Source: Paracoccaceae bacterium (lineage in GTDB: Bacteria > Pseudomonadota > Alphaproteobacteria > Rhodobacterales > Rhodobacteraceae). Taken from it: a stretch of DNA of 64,000 nt. The DNA is taken from assembly GCA_007692585.1 (NCBI GenBank), contig REBU01000036.1, forward strand, positions 38,256-102,255, read 5' to 3'. The notes below the pieces were generated by a model. It had not been told where the DNA came from. It searched no databases and saw nothing but the letters and a program-made list of their open reading frames with translations. Position 1 is the first letter of the stretch, and each line of letters opens with the position of its first letter. A program made the translations under genes and the position numbers. This document shows positions 1 to 7,959 of the stretch, in pieces.

Positions 1-300
1 CGCGCGTTCTTCTGGTGTAAGCGAGTCGAGCGAGTCAAAATCGTTGATGTCGCGCCGGGTCGCGTGGCGGTTGCGGTTCAGCCGCGACAGGCCGAGCCAG
101 ATCGCAAGCCCCAGCACGGCCCAGATCAGCCCTTGCACCGCCGCATGCAGACCCGGCAGCAGATATACGATGACCGCGACCAGGGCGGCACTCAGGCCAA
201 AGCCCAGCGCCACATAGATCGTGGTCAGCATTTCCACGATTACCAGCGTGATGGCGATCAGGCCCCAGATGCTCCAGTCCGGCAGGGAAAACAGCTCCAT
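1..300 (-). CDS. NfeD-like membrane protein, runs off the left edge
   Basis: One hundred codons are visible leftward from an ATG at 300; the stop lies outside the window. A short polar start is followed by about three closely spaced hydrophobic segments (roughly residues 10-30, 32-48 and 52-68) and then a charged tail that reaches the edge in LTPEERA. This is the plan of short NfeD/YbbK-type partners of SPFH proteins. The ATG lies 3 bases after the stop of the SPFH gene, so the two are almost certainly one transcript. By family it would modulate the SPFH scaffold in the inner membrane; that role is inferred from the pairing. The tail is truncated by the window, so a C-terminal OB-like domain cannot be judged. 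Confidence 0.75.
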   Translation of the reverse strand, partial: MELFSLPDWSIWGLIAITLVIVEMLTTIYVALGFGLSAALVAVIVYLLPGLHAAVQGLIWAVLGLAIWLGLSRLNRNRHATRRDINDFDSLDSLTPEERA

Positions 301-303
301 CCT

Positions 304-1158
304 TCACATCTCTTTCAGGATTGCGGCGGCTTCGCGGAATGAATTCGACGGCCCGCCTGGCAACATGATCAGCTTCGCATTATCGGATTTCGACAGCCCT
401 TCCAGCGCCTCGACCTGCATCCGCGCGGTCTGGAAGATCAGCGCGTCGCGGGCATTCTCACCGCCGAGCGAATTCGCGATCACGCGGTTGGCTTCGGCAT
501 TGGCCTCGGCAATCGCGCGGATACCATCGGCACGGCGCTGCGCCTCATAGAGTTCGGCATCAGCGTTCAATTCGGTCGCGCGCCGCACCCCTTCGGCGCG
601 GGTGATCGCGGCACGGCGTTCACGTTCGGCGGCCAGCACTTCGGCCATAGCCTTCTGCGTGGTCTCATTGAGCCGCACATCCGTGATCTCCGAGCGGGAA
701 ATGCGGATGCCATAGGTCTTGCCCGCATCCTCCAGCGCTTCGAGCAGGGCCACATTCAGCGAGCCGCGATCCGATTGCACGGCGTCCAGTTCCACCTTGC
801 CCAGTTCCGAACGCACCAGCGACTGCACCAGCCCGATGACCAGCTCATCGATCTTGTTGACGCGAAACACCGCCGCTTCCGGGTTCTCGATCCGGTAGAC
901 CACCAGCAATTGCGCGCCAAAGACCACGTTATCGGCCGACACCACTTCCAGCGAGATGTCATTGAGCACCTGATCATTCACAGGCACTTTGGAATGCACC
1001 CGGTCCAGAAACGGCACGATCACATTCACCCCGGCATCCAGCGTGCGATGATAGGCCCCAAGCCGCGTTATGACGAAATTCTGCGCCTGCGGCACGATTT
1101 TCAGCCCCATCAGGACGATCAGAACCAAGAGGACGACAAGTGCGAGAATGAGTTCCAT
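304..1158 (-). CDS. SPFH/stomatin-family membrane protein (QmcA-like)
   Basis: The protein has 284 residues. It has one N-terminal membrane segment (about residues 2-20), then an SPFH/Band-7 domain (about 22-190) with the family-typical VITRLGAYHRTL and the run on VPFLDRV, and an Ala/Glu/Arg-rich helical region (about 175-240) expected to form oligomers. Such proteins form ring-like scaffolds in the inner membrane and often work with FtsH-type proteases. I chose the ATG at 1158 because GGAAGG lies about seven bases upstream; a longer TTG start at 1173 is possible. It is followed directly by the NfeD-like gene. Family assignment is secure; the cellular target is unknown. Confidence 0.88.
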   Translation of the reverse strand: MELILALVVLLVLIVLMGLKIVPQAQNFVITRLGAYHRTLDAGVNVIVPFLDRVHSKVPVNDQVLNDISLEVVSADNVVFGAQLLVVYRIENPEAAVFRVNKIDELVIGLVQSLVRSELGKVELDAVQSDRGSLNVALLEALEDAGKTYGIRISRSEITDVRLNETTQKAMAEVLAAERERRAAITRAEGVRRATELNADAELYEAQRRADGIRAIAEANAEANRVIANSLGGENARDALIFQTARMQVEALEGLSKSDNAKLIMLPGGPSNSFREAAAILKEM

Positions 1159-1199
1159 GAAACTTCCTTCCAATGATGGTGATAGGGCAGGCGGTGGGA

Positions 1200-2429
1200 T
1201 CAGCTTGCCGCTTCTTCAAGGCTGATGTGGCGTGCCAGTAGCATCAGGGCAAGGGCCACGCTGGCACAGACGACCATTCCGAACACAAGCGGCAGCGGCG
1301 TGCCGTCATAGGCCAGCGAAATCGGCACAGCGATCAGCGCCGCGCAAACGGTCGAAACCGACTGCACCACCGACGCGCCGATCCCCGCCATATGGCCCAG
1401 CGGTTGCAGCGCCAGCGCATTCAGATTGCCGAAGGTCAGCCCGATGGAAAAGAAGCCTGCGCACATGAACGCAAAGAACAGCGCGAAATCCCAGGGCGCT
1501 GGTAGGCCAAGCATCATCAGCCCCAGAAACAGCAGCGACACGCTCGCCTGCCACGCAAAGGCCAATGTCGCAATCCGGCGCATCCCGTAGCGCATGACCA
1601 TTTTCGCATTGGCAACGCTCGCTGTGCCCGCAACGATCGCCGTGACGGCAAACCAGAAGGGAAAGCTCGCCGCGCGCCCATACACATCGTCAAAAATCAT
1701 CGGCAGGTTCGACAGCCAGACATAGAGCGGCGCGAAGGCAAAGGTCAGCGCCACGACATAGATCATGACATGCGGGTTGCTCACGATCTCGACCAGCGCC
1801 GCGCCGATCTTGCGCGCGCTCAGTGGGCGGCGGCGCTCGGGCGGCAGCGATTCCGGCTGGCGCAGCATCAGCCACAGCCCCGCAACCAGGCCAAAGACCA
1901 CGAAAGCCACAAAGATCATGCGCCAATGCGACACCCACATGATGCCCGCACCGATAGCCGGGGCAAGGGCGGGGACCAGCACGAACAGCGTCATGATGAT
2001 CGAGGTGACGCGCGCCATGGCCCGACCCTCATAGAGATCGCGCACCATGGCGGTCGCGACGACGCGCGGGGCCGCGCCGCCAATGCCCTGCAGGAAGCGC
2101 GCGGCCAGCAGCATGTCGATGCTCTGCGCCTGAATCGCCATGATCGCGCCCGCCAGATAGAGCGCGATGCCCGCCAGCAGCACCGATTTGCGCCCGAACG
2201 CGTCCGAGACCGGCCCGCAAATCAGCGTGCCGAGCCCCAGGCCCAGCACGAAGCTGGTGATGACCAATTGCCCGCGCGCAGGCGCGTCGGGCGACAGTTC
2301 CTGCCCGATCAGTGGCAGCGCAGGCAGCATCGCATCGAGCGAAAACGCGACCGAAGCCATCATCAGCGCCATCAGCGCCACAAACTCGCCAAAGCGCAGC
2401 GGTTTCGTGGGGGTCAGCCAGCGGATCAC
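1200..2429 (-). CDS. MFS drug exporter, Bcr/CflA type
   Basis: The protein has 409 residues and about twelve hydrophobic segments. After the first helix comes the Bcr/CflA-like run LPLIGQEL, and the loop between helices 2 and 3 has GPVSDAFGRKSVL, a good match to the MFS motif A (G-x3-D-x2-GRR/K). It would export small hydrophobic compounds in exchange for protons. Its start overlaps the stop of the FrnE-like gene by four bases (ATGA), and that gene overlaps the ligase gene in the same way, so the three are translationally coupled. Substrate unknown; a drug, dipeptide or product of the neighbouring ligase are all possible. Confidence 0.85.
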   Translation of the reverse strand: MIRWLTPTKPLRFGEFVALMALMMASVAFSLDAMLPALPLIGQELSPDAPARGQLVITSFVLGLGLGTLICGPVSDAFGRKSVLLAGIALYLAGAIMAIQAQSIDMLLAARFLQGIGGAAPRVVATAMVRDLYEGRAMARVTSIIMTLFVLVPALAPAIGAGIMWVSHWRMIFVAFVVFGLVAGLWLMLRQPESLPPERRRPLSARKIGAALVEIVSNPHVMIYVVALTFAFAPLYVWLSNLPMIFDDVYGRAASFPFWFAVTAIVAGTASVANAKMVMRYGMRRIATLAFAWQASVSLLFLGLMMLGLPAPWDFALFFAFMCAGFFSIGLTFGNLNALALQPLGHMAGIGASVVQSVSTVCAALIAVPISLAYDGTPLPLVFGMVVCASVALALMLLARHISLEEAAS

Positions 2430-3061
2430 TGTGGCGTGCCTGTCAGCTCATCAATGACATTTTGCCAGACCGCGACGGGCTGTGCACCCGATGTCGCATA
2501 TTGGCCGTCAATGATGAAGAACGGCACCGCCTGAATGCCGCGCGCACGGGCGCTGCGGTCAGCCTCTGCGATCAGATCGGCATCGGCGCCCGCGTCCAGA
2601 AGTCGCGCGATCATGTCACGGTCCAGCCCCGTCCCGGCGGCAAGATCGAGCAGCACATCGCGCGCCCCGATATCGCGGCCTTCGCGGAAATAGGCGCGAA
2701 ACAAAGCGCTGACCATCGCGGTCTGCCGCCCCTCAAGCCCCGCCCAATGGATCAGCCGATGCGCGTCGCGCGTGTTGGGCGTGCGGGTGATTGCTGGCAG
2801 GTCCAGCTCCAGCCCGGCGGCTTCGGCGGCTTCCACGACCGGGCGATAGGCGTCCAGAACCCCCTGATCCCCGCCGAATTTCAGCGCCAGATAGTCGTCG
2901 CGCGCCATGCCCTCGGGCGGCATATCGGGGTTCAGCTGGAATGGGTGCCAGCGGATATGAAAAGGGTGTTCGGGCCGGCTTTCCAGCGCGCGATCAAGCT
3001 GCGCCTTGCCGATATAGCACCATGGGCAGATCGGGTCGGAATGAATGTCGAGCGTGATCAT
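2426..3061 (-). CDS. DsbA-family thiol oxidoreductase, FrnE-like, cytoplasmic
   Basis: The protein has 211 residues, the usual FrnE length. The redox centre is near the N-terminus, C12-P-W-C15, in the typical run DPICPWCYIGK. A helical insert follows, and the cis-proline thioredoxin loop is visible near the end as GIQAVPFFIIDG. There is no signal peptide, so it acts in the cytoplasm. FrnE-like proteins are thiol isomerases or glutathione-linked reductases and are found beside antibiotic or aromatic metabolism genes. Four-base overlaps on both sides bind it to the MFS exporter and the ligase. Confidence 0.87.
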   Translation of the reverse strand: MITLDIHSDPICPWCYIGKAQLDRALESRPEHPFHIRWHPFQLNPDMPPEGMARDDYLALKFGGDQGVLDAYRPVVEAAEAAGLELDLPAITRTPNTRDAHRLIHWAGLEGRQTAMVSALFRAYFREGRDIGARDVLLDLAAGTGLDRDMIARLLDAGADADLIAEADRSARARGIQAVPFFIIDGQYATSGAQPVAVWQNVIDELTGTPQ

Positions 3062-4566
3062 GCGCCCCCCTCAAATTCTGCGCGCAAGGCGCGGCGCGAC
3101 AGCTTTCCATTCGCGCTGCGCGGCAGGCTGTCGCAATGGCGGTAAATGCGCGGTTGCTTGTAACGCGCCAGATGCGCGGCAGCGAAATCCTGCAGCGCGT
3201 CTTCGGCCAGCGGCGCATCGGCCGTGTAGAAAGCCGCGATGACGCTGACGCCTGCGCGCGGGCTGACCTCGGTGCAGGCGATGTCATGGATCGCGGGATG
3301 GGCCATCAGCGCGCGTTCGACCTCCAGCGGCGAGACGCGGAAGCCGCCCGCATTCATCATGTCATCGTCGCGTCCCAGATAGCTGATTGCGCCATCCTCG
3401 GCCATCATGGCGCGGTCGCCGGTCAGGAACCACTCGCCTTGCAGCGGCAGGACCGGTGCTGCGTTTTCCAGATAGCCCAGCATCAGCCCCGGCTCGTCGC
3501 GGTGCAGCGCCAGCACGCCCTCGGTGCCCCGCGCGACCGGCGTCATCTCCGGCCCCAGGATCGCGAGCCTGCGCCCCGGCTGCGCGCGGCCCGCTGTGCC
3601 GGGCGCGGCAGGCTGTGCGGGGTTGGCCGAGATATAGGTCGAGCATTCCGACATTCCGAGCGCCTCATAGATCGCGGTGCCCGTGGCTGCATGCCAGGCC
3701 GCGCGCGTGGCCTCGGGCAGCTTCTCACCTGCCGATAGCCCATGACGCAGGCGCGGCAGCGCCAGCCGCGCGGGCTCTTTCAGCATCTGCCGGTAAACGC
3801 CCGGCACTGCGGCAAAAAGCGTGGCGTCAAAGCGCTTGAGGATCAATGCCAGCGGCGCGCCCGGATCGGGGATCAGCGCGGTCGCACCAATAGCCCAGGG
3901 GTCCATCAGACCGGTGCCAAGCGTATAGGTCCAGTTGAAGGCGCCCGCATGCAGCACGCGGTCCTCAGCCGTCAGGCCATACCAGCCCTCCCACATCATC
4001 CGCCGCGCCCAGATCGCGCGATGGGCATGGACTACGGCGCGCGGGCTGCCACCACTGCCAGAGGTGTAGATGATATAGCCGGGCCGTGCCGGGTCGCCCA
4101 TGTGCCAGTCACAGGGCGGCAGATCCTGCATCGCGCGCAGGGCATCGGGCGCGAGCACCGGGGCCGGATGATCGGGCAACGCCGCGCCCTCACCTGCCAG
4201 CACCAGCGCAGGGGCAAGCGTGGCCGCCATGCGCGTGATCTCTGGCCGCGTCAGCTGGGTCGAGGTCGGCACAGGCACCAACCCCGCCGCGATGGCCCCC
4301 AGATAGGCGACCGGAAAATCGACCGTATGCCCGAGCCGCATCAGCACGCGGTCACCGGGCAAAAGCCCCAGGCGCAAAAGCCCGGTGCCGGTGGCGCGCA
4401 CCGCGTCAATCAGCCGCGCATAGGACCAGCGCTCGGCCCCGCTGGCGCGCAGGATCTGCAGCGCGATCTTGTCGGGCGTCTGCGCGCCTGCAGCGAGCAC
4501 ATATTGCGCCATGTTGAACGGCGTGGGGCAGGGCGGATGCAGGGGCGCGTCGATCAGGGCTTTCAT
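3058..4566 (-). CDS. AMP-forming acyl-CoA ligase/synthetase
   Basis: The protein has 502 residues from the ATG at 4566; in-frame upstream codons to 4650 overlap the divergent selD promoter and are less likely. The adenylate-forming fold is shown by the nucleotide loop YTSGSGGSPRAV (about residues 167-178), the A5-like run YEALGMSEC, the ribose-binding WFLTGDRAMM and the A10-like SANGKLSRRAL carrying the catalytic lysine near the C-terminus. The nucleotide loop is unusual: the common form is TSGTTGxPKG, whereas here GG and Arg replace TG and Lys. The closest general look is benzoate- or acetate-type CoA ligases. First gene of the three-gene operon; substrate not deducible. Confidence 0.82.
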   Translation of the reverse strand: MKALIDAPLHPPCPTPFNMAQYVLAAGAQTPDKIALQILRASGAERWSYARLIDAVRATGTGLLRLGLLPGDRVLMRLGHTVDFPVAYLGAIAAGLVPVPTSTQLTRPEITRMAATLAPALVLAGEGAALPDHPAPVLAPDALRAMQDLPPCDWHMGDPARPGYIIYTSGSGGSPRAVVHAHRAIWARRMMWEGWYGLTAEDRVLHAGAFNWTYTLGTGLMDPWAIGATALIPDPGAPLALILKRFDATLFAAVPGVYRQMLKEPARLALPRLRHGLSAGEKLPEATRAAWHAATGTAIYEALGMSECSTYISANPAQPAAPGTAGRAQPGRRLAILGPEMTPVARGTEGVLALHRDEPGLMLGYLENAAPVLPLQGEWFLTGDRAMMAEDGAISYLGRDDDMMNAGGFRVSPLEVERALMAHPAIHDIACTEVSPRAGVSVIAAFYTADAPLAEDALQDFAAAHLARYKQPRIYRHCDSLPRSANGKLSRRALRAEFEGGA

Positions 4567-4685
4567 GCGCTCAGAGCTACGCCGCCGCGCGCCGAAGTGC
4601 AAGCCAGTGGGGTGTGACGTGCCCTTGCCCTGCGGCGCGCTTTGGCGCATTGCCCGACCACACCCGCTGCAGTATCGAGAGCATC

Positions 4686-6842
4686 ATGACACCGACCATT
4701 CCCCTGACCAAGGATCTCGTGCTGATCGGCGGCGGCCATACGCATGCGCTCGTGCTGCGCAAATGGGGCATGGGCGGCCTGCCCGGCGTGCGCGTGAGCG
4801 TCATCAGCCCCGGCCCGACCGCCGTCTATTCCGGCATGCTGCCGGGCTATATCGCAGGCCATTACAGTCGCGCGGAACTCGATATCGATCTGGTGCGCCT
4901 CGCGCGCTTTGCGGGCGCACGGCTGATCACCGGTCCCGCCACAGCGCTCGATCCGGTCGCGCGCGTGGTCACGGTTGCAGGGCGCGCGGAGCCTGTCGCC
5001 TATGATGTCGCCTCGGTCGATATCGGGATCACGTCCGAGATGCCCGCAATGCCGGGTTTTTCCGCGCATGGCTTCCCGGCGAAGCCTCTGGGACGATTTG
5101 CCAGCGCATGGGCTGAGTACCTGTCGAACGCCCCTGATCCACGGCTCGCCGTGATCGGCGGCGGGGTGGCGGGGGCAGAGCTTGCCATGGCGATGGCGCA
5201 CAGGCTGCGCGCGCAGGGGCTTGTGCCAAAGGTCGCGCTGATCGACCAGGGCCGCGTTCTGGGCGCGCTCTCGCCGCGGGGCCGCGCCCGCGTCATGGAG
5301 GCCATGCAGGCGCTGGGCGTCACGCCCATCGAGCATGCGCAGGTCTGCGAATTGCGCGCAGATGCCGTCTGCCTTGCAGATGGGCGCGAGATCGTCAGCG
5401 CCTTCACCATCGGGGCGGCGGGGGCGCGCCCGCAGGGCTGGCTGGCGGCTACAGGGCTGGACTGCCATGAGGGCTATCTCAGCGTCGGCCCGACCCTGCA
5501 GACCTCTGCGCCCGATGTCTTTGCGGTGGGCGACTGTGCGCATCAGGCTTTTGCGCCGCGCCCCAAGGCAGGCGTTTTCGCGGTGCGCCAAGCGCCGGTG
5601 CTTTATGACAATCTGACGGCGCAGCTCTCCGGCCAGCCCTTGCGCGCCTACAAACCCCAGAAAGACTATCTGAAATTGATCGCGCTGGGCGACAAGACCG
5701 CGGTGGCGGATAAATTCGGCCTGACAGCCCATGGCCGCGCACTCTGGCGGCTGAAGGACGGGATCGACGCAAAATTCATGCGGCAGTTCCGCGACTTGCC
5801 CGCCATGACCCCCGCGCCGCCCGCGCAGGCCGCCACAGGCGTGGCCGAGATCATGGGCGCGGCGCCGCTCTGTTCGGGCTGCGGGGGCAAGGTCGGGCGC
5901 AGCGCGCTTTCCTCTGCGCTCGACGCGCTCGCACAGCCTCCGCGCGCGGATATCCTCAGCCTGCCCGGTGACGATGCGGCCTGTCTGGTCATGGACGGCG
6001 TGCGGCAAGTGATCAGCACCGATCATCTGAGCGCCGTGACCCCTGACCCCGCGCTGATGACGCGGATCGCGGCCATTCATGCGCTGGGCGATATCTGGGC
6101 GATGGGCGCGCGTCCGCAGGCCGCGCTGATCAGTCTGATCCTGCCGCGCATGTCCGCCACGCTGCAAGCGCGGACCATGGCCGAGATCACTCAGACCGCG
6201 CGCGAGGTGCTGGGCGCGGCCGGGGCGGTGCTTGTCGGCGGCCATAGCAGCCAGGGCGAGGCGATGACCATCGGCTTCACCGTGACAGGGCTCGTGGACG
6301 GCGATCCGATAACGCTTGCAGGGGCGCAACCCGGCGATGCGCTGATCCTGACCAAACCCCTCGGCGTGGGCACGATCCTTGCCGCCGAAATGCGCGGTAT
6401 GGCCGAAGGGGGCGATGTGCTGGCGGCTTTTGCCCAGATGCTTCGCCCGCAATCGGACGCGTCGCGCATTCTCGCAGGCGCCCATGCCATGACCGATGTG
6501 ACAGGCTTCGGGCTGGCAGGGCATCTGTCGGGGATGTGTCGCGCCTCGGGCACAGGCGCGGTGCTGGACGCGCTGCCTTTGCTGCCCGGCGCGCTGGCGC
6601 TTGCGCAGGCCGGGGTCAGATCGTCAATCTTTGCTGATAACGTCACCGGGGCGCTGCCTGTCGACGGACCAGAGGGCGCGCAAAAAGATCTGCTCTTTGA
6701 CCCGCAGACCTGCGGCGGCCTTTTGGCGGCCGTGCACCCGGATGCGGCAGGGGCGCTGCTGAGCGCGCTGCGCGGTGCTGGCCATGACGCCCACCAGATT
6801 GGCCAGATCACCGCAGGCGACCGGATCACGCTGCGCCTGTGA
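4686..6842 (+). CDS. selD: FAD/NAD(P)H oxidoreductase fused to selenide, water dikinase (SelD)
   Basis: A 718-residue fusion. Residues 1 to about 375 form a pyridine-nucleotide-disulfide-type oxidoreductase: an N-terminal FAD loop IGGGHTH (14-20), a second dinucleotide fold IGGGVAGAE (157-165) and the FAD-contact motif VFAVGDCAH (278-286). From about 385 to the end is SelD, with CSGCGGK (396-402) and LPGDDAA. By alignment with E. coli SelD (catalytic Cys17, Lys20) the catalytic pair here is Cys399 and Lys402, while the position of Cys19 is Gly401. The catalytic residue is encoded by TGC, not UGA, so no selenocysteine is needed. SelD makes selenophosphate from selenide and ATP; the flavin half may reduce a selenium donor (inference). 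The 3' end overlaps convergent mnmH by 17 bases. Confidence 0.92.
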   Translation: MTPTIPLTKDLVLIGGGHTHALVLRKWGMGGLPGVRVSVISPGPTAVYSGMLPGYIAGHYSRAELDIDLVRLARFAGARLITGPATALDPVARVVTVAGRAEPVAYDVASVDIGITSEMPAMPGFSAHGFPAKPLGRFASAWAEYLSNAPDPRLAVIGGGVAGAELAMAMAHRLRAQGLVPKVALIDQGRVLGALSPRGRARVMEAMQALGVTPIEHAQVCELRADAVCLADGREIVSAFTIGAAGARPQGWLAATGLDCHEGYLSVGPTLQTSAPDVFAVGDCAHQAFAPRPKAGVFAVRQAPVLYDNLTAQLSGQPLRAYKPQKDYLKLIALGDKTAVADKFGLTAHGRALWRLKDGIDAKFMRQFRDLPAMTPAPPAQAATGVAEIMGAAPLCSGCGGKVGRSALSSALDALAQPPRADILSLPGDDAACLVMDGVRQVISTDHLSAVTPDPALMTRIAAIHALGDIWAMGARPQAALISLILPRMSATLQARTMAEITQTAREVLGAAGAVLVGGHSSQGEAMTIGFTVTGLVDGDPITLAGAQPGDALILTKPLGVGTILAAEMRGMAEGGDVLAAFAQMLRPQSDASRILAGAHAMTDVTGFGLAGHLSGMCRASGTGAVLDALPLLPGALALAQAGVRSSIFADNVTGALPVDGPEGAQKDLLFDPQTCGGLLAAVHPDAAGALLSALRGAGHDAHQIGQITAGDRITLRL

Positions 6843-7881
6843 TCCGTGCCGCGATGCGCTGCGCCAGCGCGTCGCGGGACGCGGGGCTCAGATCCGGCGC
6901 GTCCATCAGGGCAATCACCGCAAACGTGTGATTGGCCCGGGATTTCGCATAGCTTGGATCATAATGATCGCGGATCAATGCTTCGGCCAGCGCCAGATCA
7001 TCGCCCGCTGCGAGCAGGTCCAGCCAATGCGCGATCATGCGGCCATCGCGATGCGGCCGCAACGCATTCAGACGCGCGGCCAGGTCTTCGCGCCGCGCAA
7101 GGATGTCGTGATATTCGCCCAGAAGGTAGCGTGCGCGGGCGTCCTGTGGGACGGTGATCTCGATACGCGGGGCGTGTTTCATGGCGTCCCAGAGCATTGG
7201 CGGGATGATGCGCGCGCCGATCTTGCTGCTCTCGGCCTCGACCAGCACCGGGCGCGCCGGATCGAGCCGGGCCAGCCTGCAGGCGAGGGCGCTCTCAAAG
7301 GCTTTCTGGCTGGGTTGCGGATGCTCGCGCCCGCCAAGGATCGAGCCGCGATGCTGCGCCATCCCCTCAAGATCGAGCACCTGCAGCCCCAGATCGCCCA
7401 GCCGGTGCAGGATATCGGTCTTGGCGGTGCCAGTATAGCCATCAAGCAGGATCAGGCGATGCGCCAGCGGCACGTCGTAAAGCGCCGTTTGCACAAGCCG
7501 GCGATAGCTCTGATAGCCGCCCGCAAGCGTCTGCGCGCGCCAGCCCACAGCACTCAGGATCGTCGCCACAGAGCCCGAACGCTGCCCGCCGCGCCAGCAA
7601 TAAACCAATGGCTGCCAGTCGCCGCCACGATCCCGCAGGACGGTTTCCAGATGCCGAGCGACATTGCGCGCCACCAGCGCCGCGCCGACCTTGCGGGCCT
7701 CGAAGGGGGCCACCTGCTTGTAGATCGTGCCGACCTGCGCGCGCTCCGTGTCCGACAGCGCGGGCAGGTTGATCGCGCCGGGGATGTGATCGAGCGCGAA
7801 TTCAGCAGGCGAGCGCACGTCGATCACATCATCATGCCCGTGATCGAGCAGATGGGCGAGGGAGGCGAAACAGCGGGGCAT
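6826..7881 (-). CDS. mnmH: tRNA 2-selenouridine synthase
   Basis: The protein has 351 residues from the ATG at 7881; a TTG at 7902 would add seven. The N-terminal rhodanese domain carries the catalytic cysteine in C95-W-R-G-G-Q-R-S-G-S, matching the essential Cys97 of E. coli YbbB. A P-loop G148-YTGTAKT follows. The enzyme replaces sulfur of 2-thiouridine at the wobble position of tRNA-Lys/Glu/Gln with selenium, using geranylated thiouridine as intermediate and selenophosphate as donor. It sits tail to tail with the gene for that donor's synthase, so the pair forms a complete 2-selenouridine module. No selA, selB or selC is visible in the window. Confidence 0.93.
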   Translation of the reverse strand: MPRCFASLAHLLDHGHDDVIDVRSPAEFALDHIPGAINLPALSDTERAQVGTIYKQVAPFEARKVGAALVARNVARHLETVLRDRGGDWQPLVYCWRGGQRSGSVATILSAVGWRAQTLAGGYQSYRRLVQTALYDVPLAHRLILLDGYTGTAKTDILHRLGDLGLQVLDLEGMAQHRGSILGGREHPQPSQKAFESALACRLARLDPARPVLVEAESSKIGARIIPPMLWDAMKHAPRIEITVPQDARARYLLGEYHDILARREDLAARLNALRPHRDGRMIAHWLDLLAAGDDLALAEALIRDHYDPSYAKSRANHTFAVIALMDAPDLSPASRDALAQRIAARITGAA

Positions 7882-7959
7882 CGGGCGGGCCTGACATGGC
7901 AAGAGGGCAATGGCCCTACATGCCTTGCCTTCGCCGCCGGACGCAAGGCCGTCTCGCGT

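Noticed and set aside
5871..5891. A possible UGA selenocysteine codon at the SelD active site
   Set aside because: The codons read TGT and TGC, both cysteine.
4563..6524. A 653-codon open frame on the minus strand
   Set aside because: It is fully antisense to selD and has the Arg/His/Gln-rich composition of a GC-bias shadow; selD motifs are intact on the plus strand.
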